Part shown: positions 8,457 to 17,462 of the stretch, piece by piece | How the letters are laid out: each line of letters opens with the position of its first letter | Numbering within the stretch: position 1 is the stretch's first letter | DNA from: Massilia sp. BSC265 | GTDB lineage: Bacteria; Pseudomonadota; Gammaproteobacteria; Burkholderiales; Burkholderiaceae_D | Assembly (NCBI RefSeq): GCF_000740675.1 | Contig: NZ_JPXI01000042.1 | Coordinates: forward strand, 186,001-250,000 | Length of the DNA: 64,000 nt | Direction: 5' to 3' | Made by a program: the position numbers and the translations under genes | Notes under the pieces: model-generated | What the model was told of the DNA's origin: nothing | Database searches by the model: none | The model's input: only the letters and a program-made list of their open reading frames with translations

Positions 8457-9200
8457 GTGCCAAATCATACCCTCCCCTCCCCCGTCTGGCTGTTCGACCT
8501 CGACAACACCCTGCACGATGCTTCGCATGCGATCTTCCCCGCCATCAGCGCCAACATGAACACCTATATCGCGCGCGTGCTGGGCGACGGCATCACGCCG
8601 GCCAGCCAGGCGCAGGTCGATGCGGCGCGCCTGGGCTACTGGAAGCGCTACGGCGCCACCCTGCTCGGCATGATCCGCCATCACGGCGTGTCGCCGGCCG
8701 ACTTCCTGCACGTCACGCACGACATCGGCGCCCTCGACAAGCTGGTGCGTGCAGAAAAGGGGCTGGGTACCCTGCTGCGCCGCCTGCCGGGCCGCAAGAT
8801 CCTGCTTACCAATGCGCCGACCCGCTATTCAACGGACGTGATGCGCCACCTGGGCCTGAGCCGCCATTTCGCGCACCACGTCGCGATCGAGCACATGCAC
8901 GTGCACCGCCAGCTGCGCCCCAAGCCATCGAGCCTGATGCTGCGCCGCCTGCTGCGCAAGCACGGCGTGGCGGCGCGCCGCTGCATCCTGGTCGAAGACA
9001 CGCTGGACAACCTGAAAAGCGCCAGCCGGCTCGGGCTGCGTACCGTGTGGGTGACACAGTACCTGCGCATGAGCGATCCGATCGGCAAAGCCGGGCCGCG
9101 CATCGGACCGCTGCCGCGGACCTTGAAACGCCCCGGTTACGTCGATGTCAAAGTAAAATCCGTGCGGCAGTTGCCTGCACGCTTGCACCGGCTGCGATAA
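8457..9200 (+). CDS. HAD-superfamily pyrimidine 5'-nucleotidase-like hydrolase
   Basis: A 247-residue HAD phosphatase. Motif I is DLDNTL at residues 14-19, motif II lies in LLTNAPTRYS, and motif III/IV in RCILVEDTLDNLKSA. The pattern fits the pyrimidine 5'-nucleotidase (SDT1/PPAG-like) subgroup found next to slmA in betaproteobacteria. A GTG at 8457 is the best start because upstream in-frame ATGs lie inside the opposite gene. The C-terminal 35 residues are basic and unusual. slmA begins 26 bases downstream. Confidence 0.75.
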   Translation: MPNHTLPSPVWLFDLDNTLHDASHAIFPAISANMNTYIARVLGDGITPASQAQVDAARLGYWKRYGATLLGMIRHHGVSPADFLHVTHDIGALDKLVRAEKGLGTLLRRLPGRKILLTNAPTRYSTDVMRHLGLSRHFAHHVAIEHMHVHRQLRPKPSSLMLRRLLRKHGVAARRCILVEDTLDNLKSASRLGLRTVWVTQYLRMSDPIGKAGPRIGPLPRTLKRPGYVDVKVKSVRQLPARLHRLR

Positions 9201-9226
9201 GACAAATAACACTTACTAGGGATCAC

Positions 9227-9805
9227 ATGGCAAGTTCCAAGCCTGGGCAGCGCAAGCTGCAAATCCTCCAGGCCCTGGCCTCGATGCTCGAGCAGCCGAA
9301 GGGCGAAAAGATCACCACGGCGGCGCTGGCGGCGCGCCTGTCGGTATCGGAGGCGGCGCTGTACCGTCACTTCGCCAGCAAGGCGCAGATGTACGAAGGC
9401 CTGATCGAGTTCATCGAGTCCAGCGTCTTCGGCCTGATCAACCAGATCGCCGAGCGCGAAGAAGACGGTGTGCACCAGGCGCACGCGATCCTGCAGATGC
9501 TGCTGTCCTTCTCCGCCAACAATCCGGGCATGACCCGGGTGCTGATCGGCGACGCCCTGGTGGGCGAGGACGAGCGCCTGCAGCTGCGCATGAATCAGTT
9601 CTACGACAAGGTCGAGATGGCCTTCAAGGGCGCATTGCGGGTTGCCGTCACCCAGGGCCACGGCCTCGAGACCGACGTCGCCGCGCGCGCCAGCCTCTTG
9701 GTGAGCTACGTGACCGGGCGCTGGCACCGCTTCGCCAAGAGCGGCTTCAAGCAGAACCCGGCCGAAGGCACCGCCCTGCAGCTGTCGCTGCTGCTGGCGG
9801 CATAG
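9227..9805 (+). CDS. slmA: nucleoid occlusion factor SlmA (TetR-type)
   Basis: A 192-residue TetR-fold DNA-binding protein. The helix-turn-helix lies near residues 28-50 (ITTAALAARLSVSEAALYRHF). The remainder (EDGVHQAHAILQML, then NNPGMTRVLIGDALVGED) matches SlmA, which binds sites away from the terminus and blocks FtsZ assembly over the nucleoid. The ATG at 9227 matches the short N-terminus of the family. Its place about 25 kb from the likely replication origin is compatible with that role. Confidence 0.88.
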   Translation: MASSKPGQRKLQILQALASMLEQPKGEKITTAALAARLSVSEAALYRHFASKAQMYEGLIEFIESSVFGLINQIAEREEDGVHQAHAILQMLLSFSANNPGMTRVLIGDALVGEDERLQLRMNQFYDKVEMAFKGALRVAVTQGHGLETDVAARASLLVSYVTGRWHRFAKSGFKQNPAEGTALQLSLLLAA

Positions 9806-9826
9806 AGGCTCAGCCCAGGCATCATC

Positions 9827-11668
9827 ATGGACACCCAGGAAGTCTTCGCGCTGCTGGACGACGCCGGCGCCACTGGCGAGGCCCGTTCGCGCCTGTACAG
9901 CCGCCACGCCGGCACGCTTTGCTGCAGGGATGCCGCCGGCTGGCCGCTGCTGCTGCGCGGGCTGCAGGAGGGGCTGGCACGCGGCCTGTACGCGGTGCCG
10001 CTGCTCAGCTACGAGCTGGGCGCGCACCTGCAAGGCGTGCCGGCGCACCCGGGCGAGGGGGCGCTGGCGCAGGTGCTGCTGTTCGAACAGTGCGAGCAGC
10101 TCGAAAGCGCCCAGGTCGAGGCCTGGATCGCCACCCGTGCGCCGGCGAACGAACTGGCGGGCGTGGCCGGCATGACGCCCAACGTCGACGAAGCGGCCTT
10201 CACCGATGCCATCCAGCGCATCCGCGACTACATCGCCGCCGGCGACACCTACCAGGTGAACTACACCTACCGCCTGCGCTTCGAGACCTATGGCTCGCTC
10301 ATCAAGCTGTATGCGCGGCTGCGGGAGCGCCAGCGCGTGCCCTACGGCGCCCTGGTGGCCCTGCCCGACGGCAGCGCCGTGCTCTCCTTTTCGCCCGAAC
10401 TGTTCGTGCGCCACGAGGCCGGCAGGCTGCTGGCACGCCCGATGAAGGGCACGGCGCCGGCCAGCGGTGACGATGCCCTCGACGCAGAGCGTTCGCAGGC
10501 GCTCTCCCTGGATACCAAGAACCGCGCCGAGAACCTGATGATCGTCGACCTGCTGCGCAACGACCTGGGACGGGTCGCCGCGACCGGCAGCGTCGAAGTG
10601 CCGGCGCTGTTCGAGGTGCGCCGCTACGGCGGCGTGCTGCAGATGACCTCGACCGTGCAGGCGCGCCTGCGCGACGATGCCTCGCTGGAGCAGGTGTTCG
10701 CCGCGCTCTACCCCTGCGGCTCGATCACGGGCGCACCGAAGCGCCGCACGATGGAAATCATCCATGAACTCGAGCCCGCGGCGCGCGGCATCTATACCGG
10801 CGCGATCGGCTGGTTCGACCCGCCCCCGCCAGGCCAGGCCTTTGGCGCGGGCTTCGGCGATTTCTGCCTGTCGGTCCCGATCCGTACCCTGGTACTGGGC
10901 GCGCCCGATGGCGGCATCCGCAAGGGAGAGCTGGGAGTCGGCGCCGGCATCGTGTACGACAGCGATGCCGCTTCCGAATTCGCCGAATGCGCGCTCAAGG
11001 CGCGCTTCCTCACCGGCCTGCACAACGAGTTCGAGATCTTCGAGACCCTGCGCGCCTCCTCGGATGACGGCTGCCGCCACGTCGAGCAGCACCTCGACCG
11101 CCTGGCCGCTTCATGCCGTTACTTCGGCTATCCGTTCGACTATGGCGCCGCCCGCGCCGCCCTGAACGATGCCTGCCTGGCCCTGCCTCATGGCCAGCTG
11201 CACCGTCTGCGCCTGACGGTGGCGCATACCGGCGGGATGAGCGTGCAGGCGGGGCCGCTGGCGCCCCTGAGGGAGCCGGTGATGCTGTTGCTGGCGAAGG
11301 AAAGCACCTACTCGGGCGACGTCTTCCTGCGCCACAAGACGAGCGTGCGCAGCCGCTACGACGCGGCCTGGCGCGCCGCCGAGGCGCAAGGCGCCTTCGA
11401 TGCCCTGTTCTTCAACGAGCGCGGGGAACTGACCGAGGGGGGACGCAGCAATGTATTCCTGCGCTTCGGCAGCGAGTGGATCACGCCGCCCTTGTCGAGC
11501 GGCGTGCTGCCGGGCGTGATGCGGGACATACTCCTGCATGCGCCGGCCTGGAACGCCAGCGAGGGCGTGATCACGCGCGAGATGCTGGCAGAGGCGGACG
11601 ACATCGTCGTCTGCAATGCCTTGCGCGGGCCGCTGCGGGCGGTCCTGCTGGACGACCCGCAGGGCTGA
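9827..11668 (+). CDS. fused aminodeoxychorismate synthase component I / 4-amino-4-deoxychorismate lyase
   Basis: A 613-residue fusion for p-aminobenzoate synthesis (folate pathway). Residues 1 to about 390 are PabB: RPMKGTAP near 204-211, VDLLRNDLGRVA in the chorismate-binding core, and YPCGSITGAPK. Residues from about 400 to the end are a PabC-type PLP fold: NEFEIFETLR, then FFNERGELTEGGRSNVF and PPLSSGVLPGVMR. One polypeptide would make aminodeoxychorismate with a separate PabA glutaminase and then release pyruvate. It starts 21 bases after slmA and may share its transcript. Confidence 0.92.
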   Translation: MDTQEVFALLDDAGATGEARSRLYSRHAGTLCCRDAAGWPLLLRGLQEGLARGLYAVPLLSYELGAHLQGVPAHPGEGALAQVLLFEQCEQLESAQVEAWIATRAPANELAGVAGMTPNVDEAAFTDAIQRIRDYIAAGDTYQVNYTYRLRFETYGSLIKLYARLRERQRVPYGALVALPDGSAVLSFSPELFVRHEAGRLLARPMKGTAPASGDDALDAERSQALSLDTKNRAENLMIVDLLRNDLGRVAATGSVEVPALFEVRRYGGVLQMTSTVQARLRDDASLEQVFAALYPCGSITGAPKRRTMEIIHELEPAARGIYTGAIGWFDPPPPGQAFGAGFGDFCLSVPIRTLVLGAPDGGIRKGELGVGAGIVYDSDAASEFAECALKARFLTGLHNEFEIFETLRASSDDGCRHVEQHLDRLAASCRYFGYPFDYGAARAALNDACLALPHGQLHRLRLTVAHTGGMSVQAGPLAPLREPVMLLLAKESTYSGDVFLRHKTSVRSRYDAAWRAAEAQGAFDALFFNERGELTEGGRSNVFLRFGSEWITPPLSSGVLPGVMRDILLHAPAWNASEGVITREMLAEADDIVVCNALRGPLRAVLLDDPQG

Positions 11669-11675
11669 AACAAGA

Positions 11676-12287
11676 TCAGAAGCGGTAGCCGATCCCGAGG
11701 CCGACCAGCACCGGGTCCACATTCACCGTACTTGCCTTGGCGCGGCCGACCATCACGTCGCTGCGGAGGTTCACCTTCTTCACGTCGAGGTTGAGCGACC
11801 AGCGCGCATCGAGCCGGATGTCCACGCCCGCCTGCAGCGCCAGGCCCCAGCTGTCGTTCTCGAGGTCACCTGCGCCACCCAGCAGTTTCACCCGCGAGAT
11901 GCGCGTGTAGTTGAGGCCTGCGCCCAAGTAAGGATTCACTTTCGCCTGCGGCGCAAAATGGTACTGGGCCGTCAAGGTCGGCGGCAGGTGGCGGAAGCTC
12001 CCGATGCGCGCACCGTCCAGGGTGACGTTGTGCTTCTGCGGATAGGTGAGGATCAGTTCGGCCGCCAGGTGTGGCGTGAAGAAGTAGGAGATGTCGACTT
12101 CCGGGATGGTCTTGCTGGCCACGTGGATGCGGTCCGCGGCGCCGGCGCCCGCCAGGGGCGCGGATTCGTTCGCCGGGTCGATGTGGACGGCGCGTGCACG
12201 CACCATCCAGTTGCTTTCCTGTGCCAGGGCCTGGGTGCCGGCGAGTGCGAGGGAGATCGCCAGCACGTGCTTCAACAAGGTGTTCAT
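11676..12287 (-). CDS. ompW: OmpW family outer-membrane protein
   Basis: A 203-residue protein with a signal peptide (about 1-22, ending TQALA) and an eight-stranded OmpW barrel: VDISYFFTPHLAAELI, then LPPTLTAQYHF, NPYLGAGLNYT, and a C-terminal phenylalanine in GLGIGYRF as expected for BAM-assembled porins. OmpW proteins form small channels for hydrophobic molecules. A perfect FNR-type site lies 68-81 bases upstream of the ATG, so oxygen-dependent control is likely. It is convergent with the pabBC fusion. Confidence 0.9.
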   Translation of the reverse strand: MNTLLKHVLAISLALAGTQALAQESNWMVRARAVHIDPANESAPLAGAGAADRIHVASKTIPEVDISYFFTPHLAAELILTYPQKHNVTLDGARIGSFRHLPPTLTAQYHFAPQAKVNPYLGAGLNYTRISRVKLLGGAGDLENDSWGLALQAGVDIRLDARWSLNLDVKKVNLRSDVMVGRAKASTVNVDPVLVGLGIGYRF

Positions 12288-12354
12288 TTTTTCTTACCTT
12301 TCGTCATGTCATCAGTGACGGAGGTAAGAATATTGATGCAGCGCAAAAAAATCG

Positions 12355-12368
12355 TTGATGTAGATCAA
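12355..12368. promoter_or_regulatory. FNR/Anr-type box upstream of ompW
   Basis: TTGATGTAGATCAA matches the FNR consensus TTGAT-N4-ATCAA exactly. It lies 68-81 bases upstream of the ompW start and downstream of the glutathione peroxidase stop, so ompW is the only plausible target. The distance would suit a class II activation site centred near -41.5 with a short leader. Confidence 0.7.
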
Positions 12369-12405
12369 ATACCCACAATGCTAGAAAGGTTATTGGATCC
12401 CTGCC

Positions 12406-13005
12406 TCACATAGCGAGCGCCTGCTCGATCTTGCCGACCAGGACCGGATCTTCCGGCGTCACCTTGCTCGGGAAGTGTTCGAGCACCTTGCCGTCGCGGC
12501 CGATCAGGTACTTGGTGAAGTTCCACTTCGGCGCCTGGCCGGTGGCTTTCGTGAGACTGGCGTGCAGCGGATTGGCCTCGGGGCCAGTAACCGCGCTCTT
12601 GGCGAACATCGGGAACTTGACGCCGTAGGTGTTGAAGCAGAAGTCGGCGATCTCCTTCGCGCTTCCCGGTTCCTGCTTGCCGAAATCGTTCGAGGGGAAG
12701 CCCAGTACCACCAGGCCGCGGCCGCCGTATTTCGCGTACAGCTTCTCCAGCCCTTCGTACTGTTTGGTGAAGCCGCAGTAGCTGGCAGTGTTCACGACCA
12801 GCACCACCTTGCCGGCGTACTGGCACAGGTCCTGCGGGGCATCGTCCTGCAGGCGCTTGAAATTCTGCTTGAGGATGGCCGGGCAGCTCATCGGCATACG
12901 CGCGGCAGCCGGAGAAGCCGGCGTGGCGGCGGTCTGTGCGGCGGCCGGCAGCGCCGCGCCGGCGGCGGCAACGGTGGCAAACAGCAGGGCGGTGGTCTTG
13001 ATCAT
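12406..13005 (-). CDS. glutathione peroxidase family protein, exported
   Basis: A 199-residue thiol peroxidase with a signal peptide (about 1-23). The peroxidatic Cys77 is in NTASYCGFT, Gln111 in FGKQEPG, and Trp161/Asn162 in WNFTKYL, which completes the catalytic tetrad. FPSNDFGKQE and KFPMF are also typical. Bacterial members are cysteine rather than selenocysteine enzymes and often use thioredoxin. The proline/alanine-rich linker near 25-38 suggests a periplasmic location. Confidence 0.88.
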   Translation of the reverse strand: MIKTTALLFATVAAAGAALPAAAQTAATPASPAAARMPMSCPAILKQNFKRLQDDAPQDLCQYAGKVVLVVNTASYCGFTKQYEGLEKLYAKYGGRGLVVLGFPSNDFGKQEPGSAKEIADFCFNTYGVKFPMFAKSAVTGPEANPLHASLTKATGQAPKWNFTKYLIGRDGKVLEHFPSKVTPEDPVLVGKIEQALAM

Positions 13006-13075
13006 GGCGGGATGTCCCCTGGTTGGTATGCCGCGATTGTAACGCAGCCAGCGCCATGCAAATACACGGCGGCGA

Positions 13076-13507
13076 TTAGCCGTTCAGGCTGCGATGCTCG
13101 ATCTTGATACAGTGGTTCATGACGACCTCGAGGCCGGCGGCGCGCGCGAGGTCGGCGGCGGCCTGGTTCTCGATGTCGAGCTGCATCCACAGGCAGCCGG
13201 CGCGCACGGCGATCGCGTCGCGCGCGATCGGCGGGATGTCTTCGGACTTGCGGAAGCAGTCGACGATGTCGATCCGCTGGCCGCCGCTGGCGAGGGTGTC
13301 GGCCGCGTCCTGCAGCGTGGCGTGGACTTTTTCGCCCAGGATGGTCTCGCCCGCATAGCTCGGGTTCACCGGCACGATGCGATAGCCGTGTTCCTGCAGG
13401 TAGGCGGCCACTTCGTGGCTGGCGCGGTCAGGCTTGTTCGACAGGCCGACGATGGCGATGGTCTTGCTGTCGCCGAGGATCTGGGCAATGCTTCTCATGG
13501 TCTTCAT
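13076..13507 (-). CDS. CoA-binding domain protein (YccU-like)
   Basis: A 143-residue single Rossmann-like CoA-binding domain. It has TIAIVGLSNKPDRASHEVA at 16-34, RIVPVNPSY near 43-51, a central DIVDCFRKSEDIP, and a C-terminal VMNHCIKIEH typical of the YccU family. The ligand is probably CoA or an acyl-CoA. It lies downstream of nothing co-directional and is divergent from the amidase gene. Confidence 0.85.
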   Translation of the reverse strand: MKTMRSIAQILGDSKTIAIVGLSNKPDRASHEVAAYLQEHGYRIVPVNPSYAGETILGEKVHATLQDAADTLASGGQRIDIVDCFRKSEDIPPIARDAIAVRAGCLWMQLDIENQAAADLARAAGLEVVMNHCIKIEHRSLNG

Positions 13508-13620
13508 GGATGGGATAGGGGAGTCGCTCCTAGCTTATCAGATTTGCATCATCCGCGCGCAGGCTGGCGCGCCGCGTGCAAACGTGGAAAGATGCCGGCT
13601 CCTCTTTCATCGAACCGAAC

Positions 13621-14241
13621 ATGCGCCTGCCCTCCTTCTCCCTTGCCGCCCTTACCCTGTCGCTGGCCTTGCCGGCCCTTGGTGCCGAACCGCTTGCCGC
13701 GGTGGAGCGCGCCATCGTGCCCGTTGCAAGCTGGGGCGGTACCCCGGCCGATGCTTCAAAAGCGCGCCGCCACACCATTACCCAGATCACCCTGCACCAC
13801 CAGGGCGAGCCCTTCAAGCCAGGGACCGATCCGCAGGCCTATCTGCGCCGGCTGCAATCGTGGTCGCGCACCAGCAAGGGCTGGCTCGACATCCCCTACC
13901 ACTACGTCATCGACCTCGACGGCCGCGTCTACGAGGCGCGCAACATCGATTTCGCGGGCGACACCAATACCGAATACGACCCGAGCGGCCACGCCCTGAT
14001 CGAGGTGGTCGGCAATTTCGAGGAAGTGGAGCCGAACCAGCGGCAGCTCGACGCGGTGGTCGATCTGATGGCGCTGCTGGCGGCGAAGTACAAGGTGTCG
14101 CTGGACGACATCCGCAGCCACCGCGACCATTCCGATAAAACCGTATGCCCGGGGGCGAACCTGTACCGCTACGTGAAGGAGGATTGGTTCCGGCACAAGG
14201 TGGCGCAGCGCCTGGCCGGCGAACAGGCTGCGAAACGGTAG
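13621..14241 (+). CDS. exported N-acetylmuramoyl-L-alanine amidase / PGRP-type protein
   Basis: A 206-residue protein with a signal peptide (about 1-20) and an amidase_2/PGRP fold. The zinc ligands are likely in ITLHHQGEP, IRSHRDHSDKTVCPG (a histidine plus the cysteine), with the central PYHYVIDLDGRVYEARN strand pair. Such enzymes cleave the lactam between muramic acid and L-Ala of peptidoglycan. The ATG at 13621 places the signal peptide correctly. A dispersed repeat starts within its stop codon. Confidence 0.85.
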   Translation: MRLPSFSLAALTLSLALPALGAEPLAAVERAIVPVASWGGTPADASKARRHTITQITLHHQGEPFKPGTDPQAYLRRLQSWSRTSKGWLDIPYHYVIDLDGRVYEARNIDFAGDTNTEYDPSGHALIEVVGNFEEVEPNQRQLDAVVDLMALLAAKYKVSLDDIRSHRDHSDKTVCPGANLYRYVKEDWFRHKVAQRLAGEQAAKR

Positions 14242-14343
14242 GGTGGACGGCTTCGCCGTCCGCGCGTTCAACCAGCTTATAAAAGTCGAGCCGGCTGTTC
14301 ATACTGCAGTTGAACGCGCGTGCGGCATAGCCGCACACCTTAC
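14238..14343. repeat. TAGGGTGGGC dispersed repeat, copy 2
   Basis: The ends are GTAGGGTGGACGG and GCACACCTTAC, a degenerate terminal inverted repeat. Internal GCGCGTTCAAC and GTTGAACGCGC form a second nested inverted repeat. The copy overlaps the stop codon of the amidase gene and fills the gap to the convergent serine hydrolase gene. Confidence 0.75.
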
Positions 14344-14348
14344 GAACA

Positions 14349-16028
14349 TCACAGGCGGCGCGCAGTAAAGTTGCGGCTGCCCTGCTTGAACTGCAGGCTT
14401 TGCCCCTCGAAGCTCAGCTCCGCGTCGACGTCGCGCGCAAAGAAGCGCGTCTCGCTCAAGGGGAAGATTTCGAGCCGGCGCTGGCCGGTCGGCTGCACGA
14501 AGTAGCGGCTTCCATCGCGCCGGACTTCCAGCACCATCCCTGGCTGCATCTCGTAGCGGCCGGCATGCGCGTCAAAAGCGGCGTCCGCGATCTTCGCCAC
14601 GATCCGCGGCGGCGGCGCCTCGCCGCTGCGCGCATGCAGCAGCGCCCTGCCGTCCTGGTGGTAGGTCACGCCGGTCACCTTGCCGGCGGGGTTGCCAGCC
14701 TCGCGCTGGAACACGAACCAGTCCGCCGTATCCGGCACGAAGAACTCGCTGGCCGACATGGCTTTTAGCACCAGGGGGCCGCGGTTGGGGCGCAGCAAGG
14801 AGAGGAACTCGCCGTCGCGGCGGAAGACCCGCTGCGTGTCCTTGTCGAAGCTGTACACGCCCGCCACCGCGTCCAGCGCCGCGGCATCGAGCGCCACTTC
14901 CCGGAATTCCGGCAGCGGCTTGCCGATGGCGACGGCGGCCGCCCTGCGCGCCACCACATCCGGTACCACCGTGCCGGCGTCGCCGTTGGTCAGCACCGCC
15001 ACGTACACGCCCTTGCTCGGGACCCGCAGGCCATAGGAGCGGAAGCCGCGCGTCGAACCGCTGTGGCCGATGGTCGGCTCGCCCTGGATCAGGGTGAGCT
15101 CCCAACCGTAGCCATAGTGGCTGTCCTTGCCGTCGCTTAGGCGGTAGGACGTGAAGGCGCGCTGCCAGGTGGCCGGCTTGAGCAGCTTCTTGCCGACGGC
15201 CGCATCCCATTTCGCCAAGTCGTCCACGGTCGACACCAGCTCGCCGCCGGCATAGGACTGGTTCTTGCCGAGCGGCCGGGCCGCACCGAAACCTTTTTCA
15301 AGCGGGGAGTGGCCAGCGGCGCTCGGCCACTTGCTGCGCTCATGGCCTTCGTAGGCGGTATGGTTCATCCCGAGCGGTACGAAGATGCGCTGCTCGAGGA
15401 ACTGGTGGTAAGGCAGGCCGGACACCTTTTCGATGATGGCGCCGAGCAGGTAGTAGCCCGAATTGTTATAGCGCCAGGCGCTGCCCGGCTCGAACTGCAG
15501 CGGGTCGTTCTTGAAGGAGTCGATCTGGGCCGCCACCGTGGTGTCCTGCGGTGCCCGCTGTGCATAACCCGGCTTGCCGGTGTAGCTGACGATGCCCGAG
15601 GTATGCGTCAAGAGGTGCTCGATGGTGATCTTCCTGCCCTGGGTCGGGTAGTCCGGCAGGTACCTGGTGATCTCGTCCTCCACCGAGAGCTTGCCCTCGT
15701 CCGCCAGCAGCAGGATGCCGGTAGCGGTGAACTGCTTGGTCATCGAGCCGATGCGCATGGCCATCTCGGGCGTCATCTTGACGCCCTTGGTGGTGTCGGC
15801 CATGCCGTAGGCGCGGCGCAGGACGGTCTGGCCATCCTTCACGACCAGGACGACGCCGCCCGGCGCATCGAAGGGGAAGTAGGGAGCGACGGTCGCGTGC
15901 AGGCGGACGGACAGGTCCTCGAGGGCGCGCTTGTCGAGCGGCTTGCTCCGTGCGGTATCGGTGGCAAAGGCAAGCTGCGGCGCACACAGCAGCAGCGTCG
16001 CAGCGCAGATGGCAGTACGGATGAACAT
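14349..16028 (-). CDS. serine hydrolase, class C beta-lactamase / DD-peptidase fold
   Basis: A 559-residue exported protein with a signal peptide (about 1-22). The serine motif SMTK is at 95-98, the tyrosine motif is in WRYNNSGYYLL, and GHSGSTRGF is a likely third motif. About 200 C-terminal residues form a beta-rich domain seen in many stand-alone esterase/peptidase members of this fold. I chose the ATG at 16028, with AGGA 9 bases upstream; the ATG nine bases earlier would place AGGA too close. The substrate is unknown, and resistance should not be assumed. Confidence 0.82.
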   Translation of the reverse strand: MFIRTAICAATLLLCAPQLAFATDTARSKPLDKRALEDLSVRLHATVAPYFPFDAPGGVVLVVKDGQTVLRRAYGMADTTKGVKMTPEMAMRIGSMTKQFTATGILLLADEGKLSVEDEITRYLPDYPTQGRKITIEHLLTHTSGIVSYTGKPGYAQRAPQDTTVAAQIDSFKNDPLQFEPGSAWRYNNSGYYLLGAIIEKVSGLPYHQFLEQRIFVPLGMNHTAYEGHERSKWPSAAGHSPLEKGFGAARPLGKNQSYAGGELVSTVDDLAKWDAAVGKKLLKPATWQRAFTSYRLSDGKDSHYGYGWELTLIQGEPTIGHSGSTRGFRSYGLRVPSKGVYVAVLTNGDAGTVVPDVVARRAAAVAIGKPLPEFREVALDAAALDAVAGVYSFDKDTQRVFRRDGEFLSLLRPNRGPLVLKAMSASEFFVPDTADWFVFQREAGNPAGKVTGVTYHQDGRALLHARSGEAPPPRIVAKIADAAFDAHAGRYEMQPGMVLEVRRDGSRYFVQPTGQRRLEIFPLSETRFFARDVDAELSFEGQSLQFKQGSRNFTARRL

Positions 16029-16166
16029 GGTCGGCATTCCTTTCTTGTCATGGCGTGCCGTGACTGTACGTACGCAGCCAGCCCTGCCGCAATCGGCAGC
16101 CGACAAGTGGTCGTCCGGATGGGTCGAGTGGTGCCTGGAAAGGGTCGAACGGGAGGCCTGGACCGA

Positions 16167-16529
16167 CTAGGAAAGCTTGGCGTAGGTGAGGAACAGCCAG
16201 GTCACGGTCATCACGACGATGCCGGTGACGGTCACGCAGGAGCCGGTGAAGAACAGGGCCGACAGCATCGTGGCGGACATGACCCGCTCGAACAGGAAGC
16301 CGAGGGCGAAGTCGAAGGTGGCCAGCACCGACCAGCGCCGCATGTAGACCGGCAGGTAGCGGCTCATGCGCCGGTTATGCTCGCGCGCGGCGTGGCGTTC
16401 GTACAGGTCGCGCGCGGCGCTCACATCGCGGAACAGCCAGTCGAAGAAGAGGAAGCGGTAGAGGGTGCGGCCGAAGGATGCTTCGTGCGACACAGTCCCT
16501 TCGTCGTTTTGTTGTGGAGCAGTTGCCAT
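16167..16529 (-). CDS. small membrane protein of unknown function
   Basis: A 120-residue protein I do not recognise. Residues about 1-65 are hydrophilic and basic (RFLFFDWLFRD, then ERHAAREHNRRMSRYLP). Two hydrophobic helices follow, near 69-82 and 87-116 (LSALFFTG, VTGIVVMTVTWLFLTY). It stands alone between the serine hydrolase and the PEP-CTERM gene. Confidence 0.6.
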   Translation of the reverse strand: MATAPQQNDEGTVSHEASFGRTLYRFLFFDWLFRDVSAARDLYERHAAREHNRRMSRYLPVYMRRWSVLATFDFALGFLFERVMSATMLSALFFTGSCVTVTGIVVMTVTWLFLTYAKLS

Positions 16530-16757
16530 GGTCGGCTCGTCGCAAGTGTGGCGATCGACCCATGCTAAGGCCGAACCAGGCGGCCATCAGTGCGCCATGC
16601 AACCTTGCGTCGACGGTGCGTGCGGCATATCACCGCCAGGTCGAGCAAAGAATAGCTAGCGGGCAATATTGCAGCTTTTGCGCAACGCATAGGAAAGCGC
16701 GACGCGGTGTCGGATCGATCGGCCTATACTGGCCCGGTACCACTTCGGGAGCGTACC

Positions 16758-17459
16758 ATGAACCCTTCCAGGCTACTGTTCCCGGTCGTGCTTGCCCTGC
16801 CTCTTTCCCTGCCCCTGGCGGCGGCCGAACCGGTTCGTATCACGACGCAGATGAGCGGCCAGCTGGACGCCAATCCCTTCCTTCTCCAGCAAATGGGGGT
16901 GATCGACTTCGACGCCTACCCCGAGGGCCCGCTTCCATTCTCCCTGACGATCGACACCGTTGTCGACCCGGATGACACGCAAGACTGGTGCGGCGAAAAC
17001 TGGTGCTATAGCTTACCGGCCGAGGTTTCCTACTCCTTCACGGTGGACGGCAGGACTATTGGCTTCACGGATAGCAATGACAGCACCCTGTTCGCATGGA
17101 GTTCAAACGGTTACCTGCACGGGATCAGCTACAGGACGGTCGACCTCCCTGAACCCGTAGGCTACTTCGTTTCCGTCGATGCTTGGGTAAATGGGCCAGA
17201 AGGCAGCTTCGGCGAGGATCCATTCGCTCCGAAACTGCTCGGCGGAGAGATGATCACGGGACGGGTCAATATTTCCATGTTGCCGCTCGATCCCGATATT
17301 CCGGTTACCTGGAGTGACCGAGGCCAGGCCGACAGCGTGAGCGTCCAGGTTAGCGTCGTGCCGGAACCCACAGGCGCAGGCATGCTGGCGGCGGGCTTGA
17401 TTGCGCTGGTCGCCGCATACCGGCGGCGGGCGCCTTCCCTTCGTTATTGGCCAGGGTGA
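16758..17459 (+). CDS. PEP-CTERM sorting domain protein
   Basis: A 233-residue exported protein with an N-terminal signal peptide (about 1-23, ending PLAAA). The C-terminal sorting signal begins VPEPTGAG, continues with a hydrophobic helix (MLAAGLIALVAAY) and ends with a basic cluster RRRA, which fits the PEP-CTERM/exosortase pathway of exopolysaccharide producers. The body is acidic, beta-rich and of unknown function. No exosortase is in the window. It is convergent with the ATP synthase operon. Confidence 0.82.
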   Translation: MNPSRLLFPVVLALPLSLPLAAAEPVRITTQMSGQLDANPFLLQQMGVIDFDAYPEGPLPFSLTIDTVVDPDDTQDWCGENWCYSLPAEVSYSFTVDGRTIGFTDSNDSTLFAWSSNGYLHGISYRTVDLPEPVGYFVSVDAWVNGPEGSFGEDPFAPKLLGGEMITGRVNISMLPLDPDIPVTWSDRGQADSVSVQVSVVPEPTGAGMLAAGLIALVAAYRRRAPSLRYWPG

Positions 17460-17462
17460 AAT

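Noticed and set aside
14349..16028. Beta-lactamase resistance gene
   Set aside because: The fold and SxxK motif are shared with esterases and DD-peptidases. The large C-terminal domain argues for a non-resistance serine hydrolase.
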